This document shows, in pieces, positions 56,700 to 64,000 of a DNA stretch of 64,000 bases. The stretch lies in NCBI GenBank assembly GCA_947488905.1, contig CANLBJ010000001.1, forward strand, positions 62,001 to 126,000, written 5' to 3'. Positions within the stretch are counted from its first letter, which is position 1. Each line of letters opens with the position of its first letter. The notes below the pieces were generated by a model. It saw nothing but the letters and a program-made list of their open reading frames with translations, was not told the DNA's origin and did no database searches. The position numbers and the translations under genes were made by a program. Source of the DNA: Ulvibacter algarum. Its GTDB lineage: Bacteria > Bacteroidota > Bacteroidia > Flavobacteriales > Flavobacteriaceae.

Positions 56700-58106
56700 A
56701 TGTCCCCAAACAACATCTTTAAGAATATTTCTATTTTTATATTTACCCTATCATTAATTGCCTGCGGCGGTAAAGATGACACCCCTTCTACAGAAGATGA
56801 CGTTATTGATGAAGTCGCATATACTGGCGACATTGCTTGGCTTACCACCATTGGCGGCTCTGGAGAAGATGCTGGTAATGATATGGTAGCAACACCAGAC
56901 GGAGGGTTTCTTATAGTAGGAACCACAAACAGTATTGACGGTGATATCACTGATAAAACCACTACAGACAATGATATCTGGGTAATAAAAGTGGATAGCA
57001 ATGGAGCGCTAGTCTGGAACAAAACTTATGGTAGCAGTAGTAGAGATGACGGGTACGGCATAGTTGCATCAAACGATGGTAATTATGTTATCTCTGGTTA
57101 TGTAGCTGGAGGCGACAAAGATGTAGATGAGTTTTCTGGTTTTCATGATTATTGGATTTTTAAAATCACTCCATCTGGAACAATGCTTTGGAACAAAAGC
57201 TTTGGTTTTCCTGGAGGTGACCAAGCTAAAAGCATCATAAACACAAATGACGGCGGCTATGTAGTTACTGGATATTTTGATGTAACTGCAAGTGAAGGAG
57301 AAGGAAACGATGCAACTAGCAATACTACTTCTCATGATACAAATGACACCCGTTCTTCTAATGGTGCTTTACACGGTATAGGTGAATATTGGGCTATTAA
57401 ACTAGACACAGACGGCAATAAAGTATGGCGTAGGTATTTTGGAGGCACTAATGATGATAGAAGTTTTGACATAGTACAAACTCAAGATAATGGTTTCCTT
57501 ATAGTGGGAGCCTCAGAAAGTGCAGACTTTGATGTTACAGACAACAAAGGAGGTCACGACTTTTGGGTTGTAAAAGTTAATGCCGCAGGAGATAAGATTT
57601 GGACTAAATCTTATGGAGGTATAGAGATCGATAATGGCTACGCTATAACAGCCACGCAGGACGGTAATTACCTTTTTGTGGGCGACACAAGAAGCTTTGA
57701 TGGAGACATTACAAACCCACTAGGTAACGCAGACAGTTGGGCAATAAAAATTAGCCCTACCGGTGATCTAATCTGGCAAAAAACAAACGGAGGAACTGCT
57801 TTTGAATCTGCCCGTGGTGTTACAAATTTTAATAACGGGACTTATCTTGTATCTGGATCTACGCGTAGTGCAGACGGTGACGTTAGTTTAAACAATGGTC
57901 AAAACGATGCTTGGGTTTATCTTCTAGACGAAAATGGAACATTATTATTTGAAAAAACAATAGGTGGTTCTGGACTCGACTTTGGTATTGCCACAGTAAA
58001 ATCTTCTGACAACGCTATTATAATGGTAGGAAACACAGAAAGTAATGATGGAGACATTAATAACAATGCAGGTATCAAAGACCTACTACTTGTAAAGATT
58101 AAATAA
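56700..58106 (+). CDS. Beta-propeller lipoprotein
   Basis: A 468-residue lipoprotein with lipobox SLIACGGKDD (Cys about 22) and an acidic stretch behind it, a likely surface signal. The rest is about eight repeats of roughly 50 residues with the pattern GGxxxDxG, DGGFLIVGTT, SIDGDI, DIWVIKVDSNG, LVWNKTYG, giving a propeller-like fold. It starts eight bases after the T9SS gene. Function is unknown; such repeats often serve binding at the cell surface. Confidence 0.88.
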   Translation: MSPNNIFKNISIFIFTLSLIACGGKDDTPSTEDDVIDEVAYTGDIAWLTTIGGSGEDAGNDMVATPDGGFLIVGTTNSIDGDITDKTTTDNDIWVIKVDSNGALVWNKTYGSSSRDDGYGIVASNDGNYVISGYVAGGDKDVDEFSGFHDYWIFKITPSGTMLWNKSFGFPGGDQAKSIINTNDGGYVVTGYFDVTASEGEGNDATSNTTSHDTNDTRSSNGALHGIGEYWAIKLDTDGNKVWRRYFGGTNDDRSFDIVQTQDNGFLIVGASESADFDVTDNKGGHDFWVVKVNAAGDKIWTKSYGGIEIDNGYAITATQDGNYLFVGDTRSFDGDITNPLGNADSWAIKISPTGDLIWQKTNGGTAFESARGVTNFNNGTYLVSGSTRSADGDVSLNNGQNDAWVYLLDENGTLLFEKTIGGSGLDFGIATVKSSDNAIIMVGNTESNDGDINNNAGIKDLLLVKIK

Positions 58107-58135
58107 AAAATCACCCCTTAATTAAAAATACAAAA

Positions 58136-58915
58136 ATGAAAAAGATAGTCCTTTTATTTTTCGCACTTATCCCCTTTTTGGCTTGCAACAATGATGATGA
58201 CACGACAACTCCAGTAGTAGAAAGTGACGTTAGCATTAATTTTACACAGAGTTTTGATAACCAATCTATCACTGCAAATGAGTTTAGCAATCTTGAATAC
58301 ACAAACGAAAATGGAGAACAATTAAGCATCTCTAGACTAAGATATTTAATGACAGATATCGTTTTAACAGACTCAGACGGTATAGAAACGGTTATAGCAG
58401 ATTATAACTTTGTTGATGTTGGCGAAAGCACTGGCGCAGTATTAGATGCTCCTACAAAATTTGAACAAGGAGACTACACATTATCAATGCGTTTTGGTTT
58501 TAGTGACGCAGATAATAATGGTGTTTACACAGACCTAAACGCCCTATCTTGGGGAGTTCCAGCTCCACTAGGTGGCGGCTACCACTACATGCAAATGGAA
58601 GGGGTGTACATAAACAGTGAAGCAGTAAACACAAACTACCAGTTTCACACTATTAGAGCAGCCCAAAACCCAGGAGATGACGTAACATTAACAGACACCT
58701 CTATTGCCGTTAATCTTGGCACTATAACTATTGACGGTAGTGCAACTACCATTCAAGTAAATATGAATATTGAAAACTGGTATAAAAATCCAAACCTTTG
58801 GAATTTAAACGAGCTTTACACCATGTTAATGCCTAATTATGATGCACAAATCTTAATGAATGAGAACGGGCAAGATGTATTTACACTAGGTACAGTAACC
58901 ACTATTGAAGAGTAA
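58136..58915 (+). CDS. MbnP family lipoprotein
   Basis: A 259-residue lipoprotein (lipobox FLACNNDDD, Cys about 17) of the MbnP family. The body shows LRYLMTDIVL, FGFSDADNNG and the family block SWGVPAPLGGGYHYMQMEGVY, with the Trp and His of this segment, then IEDWYKNP-like NIENWYKNPNLW. In methanotrophs, MbnP partners with the di-haem enzyme MbnH, which changes a Trp of MbnP to kynurenine and so helps it bind copper. The MbnH-like gene begins four bases after this stop, supporting such a pair. Which Trp is used is not clear. Confidence 0.87.
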   Translation: MKKIVLLFFALIPFLACNNDDDTTTPVVESDVSINFTQSFDNQSITANEFSNLEYTNENGEQLSISRLRYLMTDIVLTDSDGIETVIADYNFVDVGESTGAVLDAPTKFEQGDYTLSMRFGFSDADNNGVYTDLNALSWGVPAPLGGGYHYMQMEGVYINSEAVNTNYQFHTIRAAQNPGDDVTLTDTSIAVNLGTITIDGSATTIQVNMNIENWYKNPNLWNLNELYTMLMPNYDAQILMNENGQDVFTLGTVTTIEE

Positions 58916-58918
58916 AAA

Positions 58919-59986
58919 ATGAAATATTATATCCTACTGTGTTTTTCCATGTTTCTGCTCGCATCTTGCGGCAAAGATAAAGACGCCACAGTAGGTTATA
59001 CTCAAACACCCGCAGAGATTGCAACCCCTTTAATATTTCAGCAATTAATACCAGAAGCTGTTATACCAGATAACAACCCACAAACTCAAGAAGGGATTGC
59101 ATTAGGTAAACGCTTATTTTATGACACGAGACTATCATTAGACAATACAATATCTTGTGCGAGCTGTCATAAACCTCAAGAAGGTTTTTCTGACAGCCGC
59201 GCTCTAAGTCTAGGTGTAAATGGTACACCAGGCACTAGAAACTCAATGCCACTTACTAATCTTGCTTTTAATTACTTCGGAAATTTTAATTGGGATGGAA
59301 GCGCAGCTACACTAGAAGAACAACACGAAATACCTATTACCAGCCCAGTAGAAATGCACAGCACATTTGCAGACATCACTGCTATGATTGCTGCAGACAC
59401 AAGCTATCCATTACAGTTTGAGCAAGCATTTAATGTTACAAACGTCACAAAAACAGAAGTGACAAAAGCACTCTCACAGTTTGTGAGAACTATGGTTTCT
59501 GGAAACTCTAAATTTGACAAATATTTATTAGGTGAAGCAACCTTAACAGCTCAAGAACAAAACGGTCTTAATGTTTTTCTTGACGAAACTAGAGGTGACT
59601 GTTTTCATTGTCACGGTAGCCCCACAAACCCATTATGGACAGACAACATCTTTCACAATAATGGTTTAGACGCTAGTTTTGACGATAGAGGTCGTGGTGC
59701 TTTTACAGGAGACCCTAACCAGTTTGGTCAGTTTAAATCTCCCTCTCTGCGCAATCTAGCATATACAGCCCCATACATGCATGATGGTCGCTTTGCCACG
59801 CTAGAAGAAGTAGTGAACCATTATAGTGAAGGTCTTGTGTTCTCTGACACCATAGATCCTTTAATGAAAGCTGTCGCAAATGGCGGGGTGCAATTATCTG
59901 ATGCAGATAAAGCAGACCTCGTAGCCTTCTTGTTATCACTTTCAGACCCTTCTTTTATTAACAATCCTGCATATTTACCTAACTAA
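58919..59986 (+). CDS. Di-haem cytochrome c peroxidase, MbnH/MauG-like lipoprotein
   Basis: A 355-residue exported lipoprotein (Cys about 17 in LLASCGKD). It has two c-type haem sites, CASCH (80-84) and CFHCH (about 220), and the MauG/CCP region PSLRNLAYTAPYMHDGRFATLEEVVNHY. It could be a peroxide-reducing enzyme or a MauG-type enzyme that modifies a protein Trp. Its position directly behind the mbnP-like gene favours the second. Both haem sites are intact. Confidence 0.9.
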   Translation: MKYYILLCFSMFLLASCGKDKDATVGYTQTPAEIATPLIFQQLIPEAVIPDNNPQTQEGIALGKRLFYDTRLSLDNTISCASCHKPQEGFSDSRALSLGVNGTPGTRNSMPLTNLAFNYFGNFNWDGSAATLEEQHEIPITSPVEMHSTFADITAMIAADTSYPLQFEQAFNVTNVTKTEVTKALSQFVRTMVSGNSKFDKYLLGEATLTAQEQNGLNVFLDETRGDCFHCHGSPTNPLWTDNIFHNNGLDASFDDRGRGAFTGDPNQFGQFKSPSLRNLAYTAPYMHDGRFATLEEVVNHYSEGLVFSDTIDPLMKAVANGGVQLSDADKADLVAFLLSLSDPSFINNPAYLPN

Positions 59987-60107
59987 CCAACTGTAAGGAT
60001 TACTGCTAAAACAGGACTACCCTCAAGCAAAGTTATTACTATAGTTTTTAACTATATCTTAATATTTATTAAGTATCTCGCACTATGATAAAATGCGAGA
60101 TTTACTG

Positions 60108-60115
60108 TATCTTTG
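60108..60115 (+). promoter_or_regulatory. -7 promoter element for the suf genes
   Basis: TATCTTTG is a perfect TAnnTTTG match, 30 bases before the ATG at 60145. Upstream, CTCGCA and TGCGAG (about 60077-60099) form a small inverted repeat that could be an operator or the end of the previous transcript. The rest of the gap from 59987 shows nothing else. Confidence 0.6.
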
Positions 60116-60144
60116 CACCCTAATTTAGAATAAATCTAATTTAT

Positions 60145-60474
60145 ATGATAACAGTTAGCGAAGGCGCAAAAACAAAAATATCACAGCTCATGACAGAGGA
60201 GGGTTACAACCCAACTCAAGACTATGTGCGTGTAGGCGTGAAAAGTGGCGGTTGTTCTGGACTTTCTTATGAGCTAAAATTTGATAGCTCGATGGGAGAA
60301 GACGACAAGTTATTTGAAGAAAACAACGTGAAAATTGCAGTAGATAAAAAAAGTTTTTTATACTTAGTAGGTACCACATTAGAATATAGTGGAGGACTTA
60401 ATGGTAAAGGATTTGTTTTTAACAACCCTAATGCAAACAGAACTTGTGGATGTGGCGAGAGTTTCTCGCTTTAA
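60145..60474 (+). CDS. sufA: A-type Fe-S cluster carrier
   Basis: A 109-residue carrier of the IscA/SufA/ErpA family that takes a cluster from the SufBCD scaffold to client proteins. The three Cys are present: one in SGGCSGLSY and two in the C-terminal CGCGESF. Length is normal. It begins the suf string sufA, sufB, lipoprotein, sufC, sufD, followed by an 86-base gap with the hairpin repeat at 60492-60535. SufA or ErpA cannot be told apart from sequence. Confidence 0.93.
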   Translation: MITVSEGAKTKISQLMTEEGYNPTQDYVRVGVKSGGCSGLSYELKFDSSMGEDDKLFEENNVKIAVDKKSFLYLVGTTLEYSGGLNGKGFVFNNPNANRTCGCGESFSL

Positions 60475-60491
60475 ATTAATATATGTCCCCC

Positions 60492-60535
60492 TCGAGCGCA
60501 GTCGAGAGGGTTATTTTTTTATCGACTGCGCTCGA
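60492..60535. repeat. Inverted repeat between sufA and sufB
   Basis: TCGAGCGCAGTCGA (60492-60505) and TCGACTGCGCTCGA (60522-60535) are perfect 14-bp inverted repeats with a T-rich 16-base loop. A second stem is possible, CCCTC (60489-60493) with GAGGG (60506-60510), so alternative folds exist. This GC-rich element stands out in AT-rich surroundings. Confidence 0.8.
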
Positions 60536-60560
60536 ATAGACAATTTTTTGAAATTATAAT

Positions 60561-62009
60561 ATGTCAAAATATACCGAAGACGATTTAAAGAAAGAATTAG
60601 AAACCAAAGAATATGAATACGGTTTCTACACAGATATTGAATCTGAGACATTCCCTATAGGACTAAACGAAGATATTGTGCGCGCTATTTCTAAAAAGAA
60701 AGAAGAGCCACAATGGATGACAGACTGGCGTCTAGAAAGTTTTAGATATTGGCAAGAAATGGAAGAACCAGAATGGGCAAACGTTCATTATGAGAAGCCA
60801 GATTTTCAAGCAATCTCATATTACTCTGCCCCTAATGGAAAACCAAAATATGATAGTATAGATGATGTAGATCCAGAATTATTGGAAACATTTGCTAAAC
60901 TTGGTATTTCACTTGATGAGCAGAAAAAACTTGCTGGTGTAGCAATGGATGTTGTGATAGATTCAGTTTCTGTAGCGACTACTTTTAAAGATACATTAGC
61001 AGAAAAGGGTATCATTTTCTGTAGTATTTCTGAAGCTATTAGAGAGCATCCAGAGTTAGTACGTAAATACATAGGCTCTGTTGTACCACAAAGAGATAAC
61101 TTTTATGCTGCATTAAATAGTGCAGTATTTAGTGATGGATCATTTTGTTACATCCCTAAAGGAGTAAGATGCCCTATGGAGCTTTCTACTTATTTTAGAA
61201 TAAACCAAGCAAATACTGGACAGTTTGAGAGAACACTAGTTATTGCAGATGCAGGTAGTTATGTAAGTTACCTAGAAGGTTGTACAGCACCTAGCCGTGA
61301 TGAAAATCAATTGCACGCTGCCGTTGTAGAACTTATAGCAATGGACGATGCAGAAATTAAATATAGTACCGTTCAAAACTGGTTTCCTGGAAACAAAGAA
61401 GGAAAAGGTGGTGTATATAACTTTGTAACTAAAAGAGGAATCTGCGAGAAAAACGCAAAGATCTCTTGGACACAAGTAGAAACAGGAAGTGCTGTAACAT
61501 GGAAATATCCTAGTTGTATTTTAAAAGGTGATAACTCTATTGGTGAGTTTTACTCGATAGCTGTAACAAATAACTTTCAGCAAGCAGATACTGGGACTAA
61601 GATGATCCATATAGGTAAGAATACCCGCAGTACAATTATTTCTAAAGGTATCTCTGCTGGAAAATCTCAAAATAGCTATAGAGGTTTAGTAAAGATTAAT
61701 CGTAACGCAGATAATGCAAGAAACTTCTCGCAATGTGATTCTCTATTAATGGGTAATGCTTGTGGTGCACACACATTTCCTTACATAGAAGCAGACAACA
61801 AAACTGCACAAGTAGAGCACGAAGCAACAACTAGCAAGATTGGTGAAGACCAGATTTTTTATTGTAACCAGCGCGGTATTGATACAGAAAAAGCAATTGC
61901 CCTTATTGTAAATGGTTTTAGCAAAGAAGTATTAAATAAACTCCCTATGGAATTTGCTGTAGAAGCTCAAAAACTTCTAGAGATAAGTCTAGAAGGATCA
62001 GTAGGATAG
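60561..62009 (+). CDS. sufB: Fe-S cluster assembly scaffold SufB
   Basis: A 482-residue scaffold subunit; with SufC and SufD it builds Fe-S clusters. The family marks are [61 protein letters not shown], and the C-terminal [13 protein letters not shown]. The cluster-related Cys near the C terminus is in FYCNQRGID. Length is normal. The lipoprotein gene at 62035 follows in place of sufC. Confidence 0.97.
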   Translation: MSKYTEDDLKKELETKEYEYGFYTDIESETFPIGLNEDIVRAISKKKEEPQWMTDWRLESFRYWQEMEEPEWANVHYEKPDFQAISYYSAPNGKPKYDSIDDVDPELLETFAKLGISLDEQKKLAGVAMDVVIDSVSVATTFKDTLAEKGIIFCSISEAIREHPELVRKYIGSVVPQRDNFYAALNSAVFSDGSFCYIPKGVRCPMELSTYFRINQANTGQFERTLVIADAGSYVSYLEGCTAPSRDENQLHAAVVELIAMDDAEIKYSTVQNWFPGNKEGKGGVYNFVTKRGICEKNAKISWTQVETGSAVTWKYPSCILKGDNSIGEFYSIAVTNNFQQADTGTKMIHIGKNTRSTIISKGISAGKSQNSYRGLVKINRNADNARNFSQCDSLLMGNACGAHTFPYIEADNKTAQVEHEATTSKIGEDQIFYCNQRGIDTEKAIALIVNGFSKEVLNKLPMEFAVEAQKLLEISLEGSVG

Positions 62010-62034
62010 AATAACAACCAAATAATTATTTAAA

Positions 62035-62463
62035 ATGAAAAAGCAATTATTCGTTTTGTGTCTATTAGCAATGACACTTTTCGCTTGTAAAAATGGTGAA
62101 GAAAAAGAAAAGGTAATAAGTGATAACGTTTCTGAAGTTAACACAAAAACGTCATCACCTTTTAAAACTTTTAATGGTGAGTTTATTTATATCGCAGATG
62201 GTGCGGTGTTAAAAGGCAAAAACTTTATTTATGGTGTAACTATAGATGAAAAAATGCACGAGCTAGCAGATATGGTAGCACCTATTAAAAAAGATGAGTT
62301 TGATATGGTTCCAGTAACCGTTAAAGGAGAACTCGTTGCAAACCCGCTTTTTGCAGAAACTGGCGAAGGATGGAGACTAAACGTGACTATTAAAGAAATT
62401 ATTAAAGTAAGCGACACACCATCGCCTGCAGATGTAAAAATTGAAGAAAAGAAAAGAAAATAA
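62035..62463 (+). CDS. Lipoprotein encoded between sufB and sufC
   Basis: A 142-residue exported protein with lipobox TLFACKNGEE (Cys about 18). A short polar linker precedes a beta-rich domain of about 100 residues with GEFIYIADGAVLKGKNFIYGVTID and a basic EEKKRK tail. It has no Cys except the lipobox, so it is not an Fe-S protein by itself. I recognise no family. Its stop overlaps the sufC start by one base (TAATG), so translation is coupled to the suf genes although the product is outside the cytoplasm. Confidence 0.8.
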   Translation: MKKQLFVLCLLAMTLFACKNGEEKEKVISDNVSEVNTKTSSPFKTFNGEFIYIADGAVLKGKNFIYGVTIDEKMHELADMVAPIKKDEFDMVPVTVKGELVANPLFAETGEGWRLNVTIKEIIKVSDTPSPADVKIEEKKRK

Positions 62464-63215
62464 TGTTACAGATAAAAAATTTACACGCAAGTGTTGAAGA
62501 TAAAGTGATCCTTAACGGGATTAACCTTGAAGTAAAAGCTGGAGAAGTACACGCAATTATGGGCCCTAACGGAGCAGGTAAAAGTACACTAGCTTCTGTA
62601 ATTTCAGGGAAGGATGAGTATGAAATGACTGAAGGTGAAATACTTTTAGACAATGAAGACATCACAGAATTAGACCCAGAAGAGCGTGCTCATAAAGGTG
62701 TATTTATGTCTTTTCAATACCCAATCTCTATTCCTGGAGTATCTACAACAAACTTTATTAAAACAGCAATTAACGAAACTCGCAAGTCTAAAGGACTAGA
62801 AGATATGCCTGCTTCAGAAATGCTGAAAATGATTAAAGAGAAGGCAGAATTATTAGACATAGATCGCAAGTTTTTATCAAGATCTCTTAACGAAGGTTTC
62901 TCTGGTGGAGAAAAGAAACGTAATGAGATTTTCCAGATGGCAATGCTAGAACCTAAACTTGCTATTCTTGACGAAACAGATTCTGGTCTTGACATTGATG
63001 CACTTAAAATTGTTGCTAACGGTGTTAATAAACTAAAAAACAAAGACAATGCTGTAGTTGTAATCACACACTACCAGCGTTTACTAGATTATATAGTGCC
63101 AGATTTTGTACACGTACTTATGGATGGTAAGATTGTAAAATCTGGAACAAAAGAATTAGCATACGAGCTAGAAGAAAAAGGATACGACTGGATTAAAGAA
63201 GAACTAGTTAAATAA
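62463..63215 (+). CDS. sufC: Fe-S cluster assembly ATPase SufC
   Basis: A 250-residue ABC-type ATPase, soluble, driving the SufBCD scaffold. Walker A is GPNGAGKST (about 36-44), the signature LNEGFSGGEKKRNEIFQMA, and Walker B LAILDETDSGLDIDAL, all typical of SufC. Length is normal. The start overlaps the lipoprotein stop by one base. Confidence 0.98.
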   Translation: MLQIKNLHASVEDKVILNGINLEVKAGEVHAIMGPNGAGKSTLASVISGKDEYEMTEGEILLDNEDITELDPEERAHKGVFMSFQYPISIPGVSTTNFIKTAINETRKSKGLEDMPASEMLKMIKEKAELLDIDRKFLSRSLNEGFSGGEKKRNEIFQMAMLEPKLAILDETDSGLDIDALKIVANGVNKLKNKDNAVVVITHYQRLLDYIVPDFVHVLMDGKIVKSGTKELAYELEEKGYDWIKEELVK

Positions 63216-63311
63216 AGTTTCTGATTTAATTTAATTTAAAGATTACAAAGGAAAATAGGTTTTGAGCTTCTAATAACTAGATGCTTAAAACTAAAAACCT
63301 TAAACTATATT

Positions 63312-64000
63312 ATGGATTTAAAAGATAAATTACTTACATCACACATTGCTTTTGAAGATCAATTAAAGGCAGACTCGCCATTACACGACCTTCGTTCTAA
63401 TGCACTTAAAGTGTTTGAAACAAAAGGATTTCCGAGTAAAAAAGAAGAGAATTATAAATATACCTCTCTTAATTCTTTACTTAAAAAAGACTATTGTATT
63501 GCTCCTAAAAGCGAAAACACAGTAGAATTTAAAGATGTAAAACAATACTTTTTACACAATGTAGACACATATAAAGTTGTTTTTATTGACGGCGTTTACA
63601 GCTCGTTTTTATCTGAGACCACTCACGACGGTGTTGATGTATGCTTATTATCTTCTGCTTTTGAAAAATCTAAATACAGACCAGTAATAGAGGCTTACTT
63701 TAATAAAGCAGCAAAAGAAGAGGGAATAACTCAACTTAATACTGCATTTACAAAAGAAGGAGCGTTTATCCATATACCTAAAAACAAAGAAGTAGATAAG
63801 CCTATTGAGATTATATATTTCTCTACTGGTAACGAGGCTTCTATGTTTATACAACCACGTAACTTAGTTGTAGCAGATGAGAACTCTCAAGTACAAATTA
63901 TTGAGCGTCATCAAAGTTTATCTAGTAATGCTGTTTTTACAAACGCTGTTACAGAGATTTTTGCTAACAAACGCTCTATGGTTGATTATTATAAAATCCA
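63312..64000 (+). CDS. sufD: Fe-S cluster assembly protein SufD, 5' part
   Basis: Partner of SufB in the scaffold. The frame is open from ATG at 63312 (MDLKDKLLTSH) to the window end, giving about 229 residues with no stop. Recognisable are the N-terminal LRSNALKVFETKGFPSKKEENYKYTSL block and the beta-helix start EGAFIHIPKNKEVDKPIEIIYF followed by PRNLVVADENSQVQIIERHQ. The gene continues outside. It lies 96 bases after sufC; the gap holds no strong terminator. Confidence 0.93.
   Translation, partial: MDLKDKLLTSHIAFEDQLKADSPLHDLRSNALKVFETKGFPSKKEENYKYTSLNSLLKKDYCIAPKSENTVEFKDVKQYFLHNVDTYKVVFIDGVYSSFLSETTHDGVDVCLLSSAFEKSKYRPVIEAYFNKAAKEEGITQLNTAFTKEGAFIHIPKNKEVDKPIEIIYFSTGNEASMFIQPRNLVVADENSQVQIIERHQSLSSNAVFTNAVTEIFANKRSMVDYYKI

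Overview
The window is a piece of a low-GC Bacteroidetes chromosome, most likely a marine member of the Flavobacteriaceae. This rests on the gene families (HmuY, DUF6607, DUF6428, DUF3109, MbnP, C-terminal type IX sorting domains on three secreted proteins), on repeated use of the Bacteroidetes -7 promoter element TAnnTTTG, and on the lack of Shine-Dalgarno sequences ahead of most starts. The genus cannot be fixed from sequence alone. The window is almost fully coding, with about 64 genes including one tRNA. It is cut inside nrdB at the left and inside sufD at the right.

Layout. 1-2448: nrdB-nrdA, class I ribonucleotide reductase. 2590-7198: housekeeping and membrane genes (DUF3109, MarC, S41 protease, dCMP deaminase, a secreted T9SS cargo). 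7201-17504: a compact eight-gene minus-strand operon that looks like haem/iron acquisition: TonB-dependent receptor, two HmuY proteins, DUF6607, an exported ankyrin protein, DUF2271, a PepSY-flavoreductase fusion and a small Cys protein. 17819-29262: core genes (tRNA-Leu, prs, rplY, pth, ribF, serS, rsmA, mgtE and a TPR protein). 29340-30765: a small accessory patch of two minus-strand genes, each bracketed by its own 10-bp inverted repeat and separated by a 200-bp structured spacer; it resembles gene cassettes. 30859-36060: small metabolic genes, a TM2 protein, and an ArsR/DUF6428/DUF1304/flavodoxin cluster. 36071-40804: an aminolipid acyltransferase, aspartate kinase and an acetyltransferase, divergent from fructose-bisphosphatase. 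40877-44726: a signalling cluster made of two coiled-coil proteins (one with a possible roadblock-like end), a stand-alone sensor domain, a Ras-like GTPase, and a hybrid histidine kinase whose receiver has lost its phospho-acceptor Asp. 44734-47853: TerB, a TspO-like protein and an aminopeptidase P. 47964-51308: a PLD-helicase-DUF3427 protein plus a small partner, a candidate defence insertion. 51374-55037: BrnQ, a hydrolase, paired zinc-ribbon-like proteins, ThiL. 55247-59986: surface/periplasmic proteins ending in an MbnP-MbnH-like pair. 60145-64000: suf Fe-S assembly genes with a lipoprotein gene between sufB and sufC.

The parts most worth following up are the cassette-like patch, the GTPase/kinase cluster, and the full composition of the haem operon. 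Small hairpin repeats recur between genes. No transposase, integrase, rRNA gene or CRISPR array was seen.
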